A stretch of 64,000 nucleotides of DNA from positions 147,406,997-147,470,996 of the forward strand of contig JAUPFV010000003.1 in the NCBI GenBank assembly GCA_036936605.1, given 5' to 3'. A model generated the notes under the pieces. That model made no database searches, was not told the DNA's origin, and worked only from the letters and a program-made list of their open reading frames with translations. The position numbers were made by a program, and so were the translations under genes. Shown piece by piece: positions 33,831 to 44,550 of this stretch. The stretch is from Limnanthes douglasii subsp. nivea (taxonomy: Eukaryota > Streptophyta > Magnoliopsida > Brassicales > Limnanthaceae). Position 1 is the stretch's first letter; the number at the start of each line of letters is the position of its first letter.

Positions 33831-35172
33831 GCTCTGAATCCCTATCGGAGTGGAATTCAACCAGAAAATCAGCCACAGCTTGGGCTTTTACTGCTGTTCG
33901 GGGGGCAAAGTCTATGTCGAAGTCCCCCAACTCCACTGACCACTTCGTCATTCTGCTTGAAATGTCTTCTTTTTGAAGGACATTCTTTAAAGGGAAAGAC
34001 GTTCGGACGACGATAGGATGAGCCTGAAAGTAAGGCCTCATTTTTCTTGCAGCTATCACCAGAGCCAATGCCAGTTTTTCGAGTTTCAAGTAACACCTCT
34101 CAGCATCAATCAAGCTTTTGCTGATGTAGTACACTGGGTAGGGACAACCATCGACCTCTCTTACTAACACAGCACTGATGGCACAACTTGAAACGGCCAG
34201 ATACACAATAAGAGTCTCCTCGTCAACTGGTTTGAACAAAGTTTTAGGAGAGGAGAGATGTTTCTTGATTTTGTTGAATGCCTCACCACACTGTGGGGTC
34301 CATTCGAACCCTTTTGTACCCTTCAAAGTTTGAAAGAATGGAGCACACCTGTCCGAAGACCTGGAGATGAATCTGTTCAAGGCAGCTAATCTCCCTGTCA
34401 ATTGTTGTACTTCTTTAATGTTTCGAGGGGGCTCCATCTGGAATAAGGCATTGAGTTGGTCCGGGTCGGGCTGTATTCCATGCTCACTTATGATATACCC
34501 TAAGAACGTCCCGGACTGCACTCCGAATACACACTTTTCAAGGTTTAGTTTTAAATTCACTTTTGCCAGGTTGGCAAAAGTTTCTTGGAGATCGGACAAG
34601 TGCAACTGCTCAGCCACGCTTTTCACCATCATATCGTCAATGTAAACTTCCATATTTCTTCCAATTTGATCAGCAAATGTCTTGTTGACTAACCTTTGAT
34701 AAGTAGCCCCAACATTTTTCAAGCCAAAAGGCATCACCTTGTAGCAATGTAGACCCCTATCAGTGACAAGCGTGGTATGCTCTTGATCTTTTGGATCTAC
34801 TTGGATCTGATTGTACCCGGAGAAGGCATCCATGAAGGAGAGCAGTTTGTTCCCAGAAGTAGAGTCTACCAACTGATCTATCCGGGGGACCGGGTACAAA
34901 TCTTTCGGGCAAGCCCTATTGAGGTCTGTGAAATCAATGCACATGCGCCACTTTCCATTTTTCTTTTTCACCAGGACAGGATTGGCAGTCCACAAAGGAT
35001 ATTGAGATTCTTTAATGTGCCCCATCTTTGTGAGTCTGTCAACCTCTTGTACTATGACATCGGCATTTTCTTTTGAGAAAGCTCTTCTTCTTTCAACCAC
35101 TGGTGCCACATCCCTCCGGACAGCTAGGTGATGGGATATCACTTCTGATGGAACTCCAGTAACATCAGCATT
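33800..35172 (-). pseudogene. Reverse transcriptase and RNase H of the Tat element
   Basis: The frame is open from 35172 (downstream of TGA 35173-35175) to 33655, but recognisable homology stops near 33800. Counting from 35142, RT motifs include KWRMCIDFTDLNRACPKD, the catalytic FMDAFSG (Asp105), MPFGLKNVGATYQR and the active-site YIDD at residues 167-170. It is followed by the Ty3 RNase H (about residues 300-420: LIVYLAVSSCAISAVLVRE ... YYISKSLIDAERCYLKLEKLALALV). All RT catalytic aspartates are present. The block itself would be functional if translated, but stops upstream and a frameshift near 33800-33830 cut it off from protease and integrase. Confidence 0.92.
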
Positions 35173-35373
35173 TCACCAAGCAAAGACGTGCTGATGGTCT
35201 TTCAAGAATTTCAACATATTTTCTTTCAACATTGGTGGCATCTTGGACCCTATCTTGACACTTTTGCCTTCTTCCAAACAGTGTGTTTCAACCTCTTCAA
35301 TTGGGATCAACACTCCGGGGGTCTCCCTGGGGTCATCAATCTCACCCTCACCCCCAGAAAGGCCCTCAAACTG

Positions 35374-36064
35374 CTATTGATCATTTATTCGGACTGCCCC
35401 CAACGTTCGTGGAGCCAAGGCAGTGGCATAGCATTCTCTTGCAACCTTTTGGCTGCTCCGGACAACCCCAACCTGTCCCTGAACAGCATATTTTAAACAC
35501 TGATGGACTGTTGAAGCCACTGCATGCATCCTAGAGAGCCAAGATCTCCCTAGAATAGCATTATAGCAAGTGGGACAATCCACCACGATGAAGAGTATTC
35601 TAACCATTTTCTTGAAAGGGCCCCTGCCCAATAACACTTCTTCTTCAAACTCCCCGATCACATCGGCTGAGCTGCCCGTGAAACCCACGATCGATCTGTC
35701 TGACTTCTGAATGACAGCTGGATTTTTCATTTTCTTATAAGTGGTTAGGAAAAGGATATTGGCAGAGCTTCCAGTATCCACCAGAATTTGCCTTATCTCA
35801 TTGCCCCTATAGATGCTCCTATGACAACAGCATCCTCAGGCCAGCAATGTCTCTTAAATCATCCTCATCAAAGACAATGAATGGGAATGAGTTTGGTGAT
35901 TGATAAGATGTCATAGTGTCCCCTCCGAATATTGTAAGTGACTCGAAGAATTTAATGAGCCCGGGGATAGACCTAGAACACTCCTCTATAGCACCCACCC
36001 TGTTTCGTGTTGGATCAGGATCCAAGTACTCAGATTCCACATCAAACCTTTCCACTATTATCAT
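35374..36064 (-). pseudogene. Protease region of the Tat element
   Basis: After the gag stop the frame continues (36124-35819) with a conserved pre-protease segment ending in DEDDLRDIAG. It then jumps twice in frame between about 35835 and 35785 before the aspartic protease motif LVDTGSSANIL (about 35795-35755). Further protease landmarks are FTGSSADVIGEFEE and DCPTCYNAILGRSWL. The frame ends at TAG 35374-35376, probably a mutated CAG, since linker sequence (QFEGLSGGEGEIDD) follows in the same frame. Two frameshifts and one stop mean no active protease from this copy. Confidence 0.82.
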
Positions 36065-36124
36065 GGCCCCCTCCGGGGCAGCATTACTTGGACCAACCCG
36101 GTGAGTGTTGTCAGGCCTGTTGCC

Positions 36125-37642
36125 TCATCTTCTTTTAACGTATGCACCCAACTTTCCCCTTTCAATCAAGTTTTGCACCTCTTGTTTCAACGCTATGCAA
36201 TCATCAGCGGTATGGCCAATATCATTGTGGTATTGGCAAAAGGAGTTGTTACGATGCTCTCTGGGAGACTGCAAGGTTGCTGGTCTCCGGTAGTGTACCT
36301 CATTTTTTGTTTTATCGAAAATGGTGGCCACGCTTTCTTTGAGTTCTGCGAACCACTCCGGTTGGACCCATGGCCCTCTTTTGTTTCTAGATTGTTGACT
36401 TTGAGCAGGAGCAGCTGGCTGAGACTGAGCCTTTGCCCTACCATGCCCCTGTCCGGTTTCTCTTGCTTTGTTCCCGGACTGGTTTTGATTTGGAGTTGGT
36501 GCCACCGGGGTGGATCTCACCTGTCTGTGTACCCTGGTCTTCTTTGTTTCATCAACATTTATTTGCTTGCCAACTTGATTTAGCAACCCTCCCCAGGTCA
36601 TGGCCTTCTTTCTGGTCACCGAATCGGCCAGATTTCCTGGGTTCAAACCTTGCCTTAGGGATGCTATTGCCACCTGTTCGAAGCAATCAGCCAACCCGTT
36701 CTTTGTGTTCATGAAACGACTTATGTACTCCTTTAATGACTCATTTGGCTCCTGGGCACAATGGATTATTGTGTCTCCATTTCCCTTCAGCTCCTTACTC
36801 CCCACAAACTGCCTTCGAAAGGCCACCCAAAACGTATCAAAATCTTTAATACAACCTTGAGGCAGGCTGTTGTACCATTTCAGAGCACTCCCCGTAAAAG
36901 ATTGGGAGAATGCCCTATACAGTAGTTTATCATCATCATCAAAGTTCATCATGAAGTTCTTGAATTGCTCCAGATGATTGTCCGGATCAGTACTGCCATC
37001 GTACTTCTCCATCTTAGTACTGTCAAACCTCTTGGGGAGGTTTCCGGATAGGATTTTAGAAGACAGTGGAGACTGCCTCCAATTCCTTCCACGACTGAAC
37101 ACGGTATCCTCATTAGGAGTTGCAAAGATACCTGGCTCATCGTGGAAAGCAAAGGGATCCATCAGCATTTTGTTCGTATACCTCCGGTGGTGAGATGACC
37201 CCTTTCCAATATGTTTTTTCATTCTTCCATGATGATCTCTTTTTCTCGAATATTTCTTAACCTGCTTTTGCTTTTTCTTGGTTCGACCCTCATCACTGCT
37301 AGAGGACAAGGATTTTTCATTTCCCTCACTGTCCGAAGAGCTGCCCGAAGATTCTGAACTTGAGTCAGAGCTCTCCACAGGCTTGGACCGGTGAGACTTT
37401 TTAGAACTAGCATGTGTCTTTTTGGTACTCACATGAGTTTTCGAAGCCTCAGGCTCTCTAGGGTTGTCGGTGTGATGAACAACCGATGCCTTGGATTTTT
37501 CTTTCACGCCCATTTTGGCCTTTTCAGCCCTCAGAGCTTCTATCTCAAGCTTTAACCTGTCACGCTCTTGGACAGTATACTCATCGTTTTCTTCCACCAC
37601 TTCGAGCAAAGCTGGTGGAAGCTCTGGATTATCCGGATTCAT
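36125..37642 (-). pseudogene. Gag of the Tat element
   Basis: The open frame extends upstream to 37687, but the first ATG is at 37642, giving about 505 residues. A Ser/Lys-rich charged region (SSDSSSESSGSSSDSEG area) precedes a retrotransposon gag domain (LEQFKNFMMNF ... FWVAFRRQFVGSKELKGNGD ... LKEYISRFMNTKNGL), then a basic linker and a Cys/His block (FCQYHNDIGHTADDCIALKQ) in place of a standard CCHC knuckle. It makes the virus-like particle core. The frame ends at TGA 36125-36127, but homologous sequence continues in the same frame down to 35819, so this stop is probably a mutated CGA inside a longer gag-pol polyprotein. A natural gag stop with readthrough is the alternative. Confidence 0.85.
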
Positions 37643-37696
37643 TCGGACAGAATTTCTTGGCAGGTTTTGAATGCTTGATTCAGGCACCTCTCTCCT

Positions 37697-37713
37697 CCTA
37701 CTGTGGTCGCCAA
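37697..37713 (-). other. Primer-binding site of the Tat element
   Basis: The minus strand reads TTGGCGACCACAGTAGG directly after the 5' LTR. This sort of PBS is common in Tat-group elements and differs from the Met-type PBS of the TRIM. Which tRNA it pairs with was not determined. The first bases overlap the sequence shared by both LTRs. Confidence 0.65.
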
Positions 37714-38217
37714 TTTGGTGAGGATAATAATCGTCTGAGGGTAGGCTAGTAATTTTAAGTGGAGTTTCAAGGTGGTGTATGGGTGTTTAATGGTGATGTG
37801 TGGGTGTTTAACGGTGGTGTGTGGGTGTTTAAAGGTGGTGTGTGGGTGTTTAAAGGTGGTGTGATAATTAAGCAGCTTGGTAGCAGTTAATTTTCATTAC
37901 CCATAATTAATGCTGGTGGTTGGGTATTTATAGTATGATGTTTGGGCCCTTATGGGCTTTCGGGTCATGTTTAATGGACCCGGGTCATGTTTAAAGACCC
38001 ATGAGTTCTAAGCAGGAGGGCAGGTAGCTTAGTCAGGAAGTGTTTAGGTTTTTTAGTACTTTAGTCATAGTTCGAACAGCCTTAAGTTTACAGTGTTCGA
38101 AGTGATCTGTCCGGTCCGAATGATCTGTCCGATTTAAGTGCTTGTAGCCTGTCCGGTTTTCGGAGAGACTTAGGCTGATTCGCCCTTCCGGGGAGCATGC
38201 TGAATTCGGACTCATCA
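37709..38217 (-). repeat. 5' LTR of the Tat element
   Basis: Identical to the 3' LTR except for one base (37906). Its TATA box is at 37925-37932 on the minus strand, directing transcription towards gag. The 21-bp minisatellite lies at 37771-37854, downstream of the TATA box in element orientation, so probably in R/U5. Confidence 0.92.
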
Positions 38218-40423
38218 ACCTTATTCTAGACGTGTGATAAATTATATTTATAGTGACCGTTGTGGACTTCGTGGCTCATTTGATCCCTTAATACATAAAA
38301 CATGTATTAGGATTTCTTTACATAGCTTGAGTATTCAAATATCTGGTCTGGAGGTGGATGACAATTAAACTAATATTTCATGTATTAGTTGGTTTGTCAC
38401 TCGACTTTTTATAATAATATCATTTAGTTCAAAAATAATCTTGTAAATAAAAAAAATCTATATGGATCGAGAAAACATCAGTACTTATTATCTAGGTTAA
38501 AAAAACATTAGTCTAATTATAATAATAATAGTTACATATCAGTTATATTTTCATTTCAATTTACAAATAATTTTAAAAAAACTAAAAATTAGGTATTTAA
38601 AAGTCATTGATAAAAAATACTATTTATCTTTCCAGATGTGAACTGATGAATTTCTCACGTAAATACCATATTAGAGATGTTCGAAAGATTCTCAAATAAA
38701 TATTGTCACATAATTATTTGAAAATTTGAAAGTTATGAAAATATTCAATCAAAAGATTGAATGTTATCATGTGAATTTTTTAGTTCCTATTTTTTTAATT
38801 ATATTTACTTCGAAATTTGAAATGTTTCAACTAGTTTTTTTTTGTATATTTACATTGTTTATATTTGAAAGCTTCAACTTTCTTTTCTCGAGTTTTTACT
38901 TTTTTTTAGTTTTCACTCATATTCCAAAAAAATGATTTTTATTATAATTTTTAATTTATTTAGCTTTCAACTACTCTTTCGAGTTAATAATTTTTTTTAA
39001 TGTTTAATTGTTTTTCTATATGTTTTCTTTTTAGTTATTAAACTAAAGATACATTGAGAGCTTATAAAAAATTTAAAGATCACGGTAAAAGATGAAAACA
39101 AAATTAAAGGTATACAATTACTGAAATAAAAACAATCGGTTCATAGACTAACTAAACACCTTGTAAACTCACCAAACTTATTGGATATACAAAATATATG
39201 TTATATTTCTTGTTGTAGGGTTTGGAAACCTCTGAAAACTATTTTCCCTCAAGGTTTAAGATGAATAAAAAACATAAATATTTAACAATTTTCATCTTGT
39301 ATTTGTTTTTCCAAATCGATATAGAGCATATACTTTTTTTATTATGAATATAAAGCTTTCTATAGTTTGTAAGTTTCAAATGAAGAAATTATCACCAAAA
39401 TATGGAGATAACGACATCAATAAACCTCCCACTTAAGAAAGCTGAAAAGATTTAAACCAATCGTTCTTGATCAAACTCACAACTCTTATCCTTTGTTAAT
39501 TCTACTATATTTAAATTTAAGTTGTTACGGCTCGATGTACTAGCACTACATAAGACCATAATTTTTATTGGGCTTTTAAAACACAATAACTAAATTTTTG
39601 GATTCATGGACGCTTTTTCAAGATACACATTAACCCAACTCGTATATACACAATATTCTCTCATGAAACCTAAAATTATATGTAACTCCAATATGCTAAA
39701 TCGATTAACTTTATTTAATTTGACATATTACAATATACTTCAATACTTTAAATTTTATGTGATGAAAATTTTGAATATGTAAAATATGCTTATATTTGGT
39801 TACTAATATTTGTGATACAAATCTAAAATATTAAATGGATAATAACCACGATTTATTATTAAACTCAAATCCAAACTTCAAAAACTAATTTTGAGTTATT
39901 ATATCAATAAAAAATGTATAAATAAACGATGTATGATTAATAAATAAGAATTGCTAAAAAAGAAACCAAAATTACTCTATAAAGGAGTATTTTCATAATT
40001 TTCAACATTTAGAAATTGCCACATATTAAATAATCCTAATATCTTTAGATCTCTATTTATTTACGTTCTATGCTACTATTTATCGTGTAAAGTTTCATGA
40101 CACAAAATCTAGTAAAACCTAACATCTTACTTTCTAAAGCTTCCTAAATCAACAAAACCTAAAACCAAAACTCTACTTTTTCCAACTTTTTAAAATACAA
40201 AATCATGGTCGAAATAAAAGAAGATTTATTCCTCTACAGACGAACATTTCATGAGAGAGGTATACACTATTCTCACTCTCTATTTTTTTTAAATATTTAA
40301 AAAAAAACATAAAAGACCCTTATTTCCCCCAATGCCGGCGCCACCGTCATTGTGCTCACGAATACGATGATAATTTTTGCCAAGCCGATGACAGACACCA
40401 TACCATTGACGCTATGTCTTTGT
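38218..40423. other. Interrupted old repeat, then AT-rich intergenic DNA
   Basis: The first 100-150 bases (for example 'attatatttatagtgacc' near 38250) resemble 6250-6330 and 8345-8410, so the Tat element appears to have landed in an older repeat. The rest is AT-rich with no gene recognised. Confidence 0.5.
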
Positions 40424-40517
40424 AAAATGGTCTTACATTCCGAAAAAACCATGGAAAATGGCCTTACATTACGCTAAAGTCATGGATAAATGGCCTTAAG
40501 TTTCGCTACAGCCATGG
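40424..40517. repeat. 31-bp tandem repeats upstream of a MULE remnant
   Basis: Three units (40424-40454, 40455-40485, 40486-40517) of the type 'aaatggccttacattacgct' ending in CATGG. Partial matches continue to about 40565. GC-richer than the surroundings. Confidence 0.85.
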
Positions 40518-40839
40518 CGGAATGAACAACAGTTCTGTCATGGTCTTGGGAGAATGGGCTTACGTAATCCGTTTTGAGATTTTGGTTTATTTGTTTGCTT
40601 TATACGAATTGCAGAAGGTTATCAAACTTGTAATATCAACTATTGTGGACTATGCTCACCATTTTATAAATTACAACAAGTAACTTCGACTCGATGACTG
40701 AGTGAGTCAAATAAAATGGAAAGACACTTGGGTTCTTGCTTAAAATATGATCTATGTAAAATGATAACAGAAGAAGAATATCTATAGTATATTACATATG
40801 CAAGAGATTTGATATCTTTAGATTTAAGGTCAAAGAGTG

Positions 40840-41560
40840 TGATCGTAAGTAGAAGGTGTGCGGTAGCAAAAACATTGATTATCATTTTCATTTGGTAGGT
40901 AATCTGGTTAAATGTAATTATAAATGGGCCTTAAGTGTGACTTCTGGCAAACACAACCATGATCTATTTGTGTATTCACAAGGACATAAAGCAATTAATG
41001 AAGTTAAAACCAAAATAAAAGAGCTTGTCGACGTTTTGACGGTAAAAAAAACAACTATGCATCAAATATTCAGTACTTTAAAGAAGGCTGGTCCATAAAA
41101 TGCATCAAACATCCGCCACATATACAATCATTGTCAAATAAAAAGATTGGTTGAAAATGGTGATCGATCATAAATGCAATGTTTGTTAGCAAAATTACAA
41201 ATGTATAAATACATTTAATGGCATCGGATAACCAATGAAGGATCTAATGTCACAACAAATTTGTTTTTTGCACATCCAATTAATATTGATTTAATACAGA
41301 CCTTCCTCCGGTTATTAATTATGGATGACACTTACAAGAAGATTATATATAAAATTTCTTTGTTTGAAGTAGTCGGGGTTATATCGACTAACAAAATATT
41401 TTGCATTTGATTCACATTCATGGTGAAAGAAAAGTAAGATAACCAAGAATGGGCTTCAGTTGTTTGAAAGCGGTTATGGAATTTGTGAGTTGACTCGTGC
41501 TATAATCACGGATCACAAATTTGCTTTGTATTTGTTTTATATTCATTTAAGTATTTTAAA
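40840..41560 (+). pseudogene. MULE transposase remnant 1
   Basis: Broken plus-strand frames keep the N-terminal and core landmarks of MULE transposases. The first frame (about 40856-41098) has CNYKWALSVTSGKHNHDLF then GHKAINEVKTKIKELV, matching the 'VxCGxHNHEL ... GH' segment. Later frames carry IYNHCQIKRL and then THPINIDLIQTF-like and IMDDTYKKIIYKISL, matching the 'LLxDSTYKTNKY' catalytic region, with the first DDE aspartate in MDDTYK. A segment near 41460-41540 (ELTRAIITDHKFALY) matches the second Asp block. Several stops and frameshifts make it inactive. Confidence 0.7.
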
Positions 41561-42419
41561 TTATTGTATTTGTTTTTTTCTTTGAGTACTTCAATTTATT
41601 GTATTTTTTTTATGTTCATATTTTATCGGGTTACGTTTTATGTTTTTAAATTATAGTATCTATTTTAATCCTCCTAAAAATCCTCGAGAGATGGATATAA
41701 TTCATCTGGCGCAACCCCGCTGCAGAAAACATATAACGAAACCCTCACGATCTTCGTGCACGTAATCATGTAGTGGGTATATAGTTAGGTTAAGACGTCG
41801 TACCAACTAATATCCTGATGAGGGAAGATATACCCTAGAGTATGAGACGACTACATATCGTCTATAACTGTAGGTCTCCTTAATACATGGTGTAGCATAT
41901 ATTGTGACCAATGATCACATTCGACATGATTGAAGGCATATGCGAGAGACATGGTTTTCTTTTTGGTCTTGGCTACGACATGTACAAATGATACAGTGAA
42001 ATGTCTAGGACGTGTCCAAACTTTCCCCAATATTGATTAGGATAGTAGGCTTAGGTGTGTTTTACACCGATAATGATACCAAGGTACCGATCTACTGCTT
42101 TAATGAGAAATAATCGCATATAAGCCACTAAGGTTAGAAACAAACCTTCAAAACAAAATAATGTAAACAATAAGACGATATAGGTTTTCTATTATTTACC
42201 ATATACACTTTATAACCTGGAAGCGTATCGACACCATAAAACTTATTAATTCATGCAACCAATAATATTTTAAGAAATAAATAACAAGTCGAAATTTTTT
42301 TAACTGTATACCAAACATGTATAGCATTCATACATTAAAAAACTAATAATTATAATCATCATATTTACAAAAAGTAAAATTTACCTCGGTTTTGTGCAGC
42401 AAGGTAAACGTAATCCTCT

Positions 42420-42900
42420 AGTTTAATTTACTCTAGGAATCAGAATAAGATGCACCTGCATCCCATCTAGCAATAGACGAAAGTCGTTTTGTGTAATCGA
42501 TACGCATAGTCGAACGAATTAGAGATAAATAATCTCGTATCCATGTGTCGAGGAGCATGATATATCCATCCATTGTCTTTATCACCCACAAAAACGCCTC
42601 TCCACGATGATGATATAGATATGTCAGCACCGTATTACCCCAAGCGTAGCGCTAAACTTGTTCGGTCAAGTCATATATGAGGAATACATACTTTTAATTG
42701 ACGTATTTGTTGCTCTTGTAAGCAAACAGAATACACCCAAACATATAAAATATAAGCACATGCAACCTGATGCACCATCTGTCCAGTGAGAAAAGCGTTG
42801 CTATCGTGGTACGCCTTACCGTTAAACCTGCTATGGAAAAAATCGTGGCACAACCCAATCCCTTTGCGGTTTTCAATCTCACTTGTGATCTTGTTTAGGG
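42420..42900 (-). pseudogene. Second PMD (MAIN-like) remnant beside the MULE
   Basis: Minus-strand frames carry GLCHDFFHSRFNGKAYHD, then QVACAYILYV and FGCILFAYKSNKYVN in a second frame, then YAWGNTVLTYLYHHRGEAF and IKTMDGYIMLLDTWIRDY. This is the same PMD order as the gene at 0.2-2.2 kb (ARAYILYLLGTTICANK then YNWGQLVLAQLYHAL). At least one frameshift and stops break it. It lies 0.9 kb downstream of MULE remnant 1 on the opposite strand, which is consistent with PMD passengers known from MULEs. Confidence 0.68.
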
Positions 42901-42979
42901 ATAGAGCTTCACGGTGTAGAAAAAAAATGAAGGTGGAAGTATCTCCATGGAAAATAGGGATGAGAAATCTTGTGCAATA

Positions 42980-44550
42980 TTAGTTCTTTTTTCTCTCTCC
43001 TCTTGATTCTTCTTGTCTGCTTACCATCACCGCCACCATCATCAGAACTTGAACACTACCTTGATTCCATAATCTGAATAAGAAATATATGTAAACCTAT
43101 TAAAAAATACTAACTCTTAAAGAAGAAATTGTTTGAAAAAATAGCACAACTAAGACCAAAATAACTAAGAAAATTAGAACATATAGAATTAGGTTATCAT
43201 AATTGATTGACACCAAAACTACAATGGACTGATAACATTCAGCGCCAGACATCTTGTCCGGAGATCTATAATTCCATCAAACATTTGGCGTTTATAATAT
43301 ACAAGTGATCTAGACATTTGGCACTTGAAATATAATCTCCGCCAGACGTCTCGTGCCTAAAAATTATTTCACGCCAGATGTTGTTTATGTCAGTGTTTGA
43401 CGGATAAGTGTTCTTGGTCGGTTTCGAAAAAAATACATGGCAAAAAAATGTTTAATTTTTATATTTTCTGTATAAAATTAACTATGATACCTACATCAAT
43501 ATCAATATTCCTAAAATTAAATTCCAAACCTAAAACCTAGTACTAAATTTCAAACATAAAACCTAAATCTAAATCATGAATTGAAATATACAGTTGTTGT
43601 TATTTGATGATTTACTTGGTTGCTCCTCGTACGAATTCCATAAGATTTGAACGTTTTCGTTCGATGGTGTTGTTGCTTTTCAGGTGGGCTCCGGAAATAA
43701 AAATAATCATTCGATTTCGATTTATTTAGACTTCGGTCGGAAGATGTTGTTGATTGTGCGTGAAAATATTAGTTCTTTTTTCTCTCTCCTCTTGATTCTT
43801 CTTGTCTGCTTACCGTCACCGCCACCATCACCAGAACCTGAACACTACCTTGATTCCATAAACTGAATAAGAAATATATGTAAACCTATTAAAAAATACT
43901 AACGCTTAAAGAAGAAATTATTTGAAAAATAGCACAACTAAGACCAAAATAACTAAAAAAACTAGATCATATAGAATCAGGTTATCAGAATTGATTGACA
44001 CCAAAAATACAATAGACTGATAGCATTCAGCGCCAGATATCTTGTCTGGAGATCTATAATTCCGTCAAACGTTTGGCGTCTATGATATACATGTAGCTAG
44101 ACATTTGACACCTGAAATATAATCGGTGCCAAACGTTTCGCGCCTAAAAATTATGTCACGCCAAATGTTGTTTATGTCACTGTTTGACGGATATGTGTTC
44201 TTGGTCGGTTTCGAAAAAATACATGGCAAAAAAACGTTTAATTTTTATATTTTATGTATAAAATTAACTATGTTACCTACATCAATATCAATATCCCTAA
44301 AATTAAATTCCAAACCTAAAACCTAGGACTAAATCTCAAACATAAAACCTAAATCTAAATGATGAATCGAAATATATAGTTGCTGTTATTTGATGATTTA
44401 TTTGGTTGCTCTTTGTAAGATCCATAAGATTTGAACCTTTTCGTTCGATGGTGTTGTTGCTTTTCGGGTGGACTCCGGAAATAAAAATAATCATTCGATT
44501 TCGATTTATTTGGACTTCGATCGGAAGATGTTGATTGTGCGCGAAAGTTT
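42980..44550. repeat. 785-bp tandem duplication with short CGCCAGAC repeats
   Basis: 42980-43768 and 43769-44550 align at an offset of about 789 bases with a few percent divergence. Inside each copy a roughly 220-bp patch repeats words such as 'gcgccagac', 'cgccagatgtt' and their complement 'tttggcg', in alternating orientation. No coding sequence is supported. It lies directly upstream of the second PMD remnant (minus strand). Confidence 0.85.

Larger units (their letters stand above)
30181..38217 (-). mobile_element. Ty3/gypsy Tat-lineage LTR retrotransposon, recent insertion, coding-defective
   Basis: An 8.04-kb element read on the minus strand: 5' LTR 38217-37709, PBS, gag, protease, RT/RNase H, a second RNase H (the Tat-lineage hallmark), integrase, an antisense ORF, polypurine tract and 3' LTR 30690-30181. 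The two LTRs are colinear over 509 bp with no gap and one visible difference (30379 G, 37906 A), so the copy is young. Gag-pol nevertheless holds four in-frame stops and at least three frameshifts, so it cannot make its own enzymes and was probably mobilised by a relative. No matching 5-bp target duplication is evident (right flank ACCTT, left flank AGTGT), so a flank may have been rearranged. The exact inner LTR edge is uncertain by about 12 bases. Confidence 0.9.
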
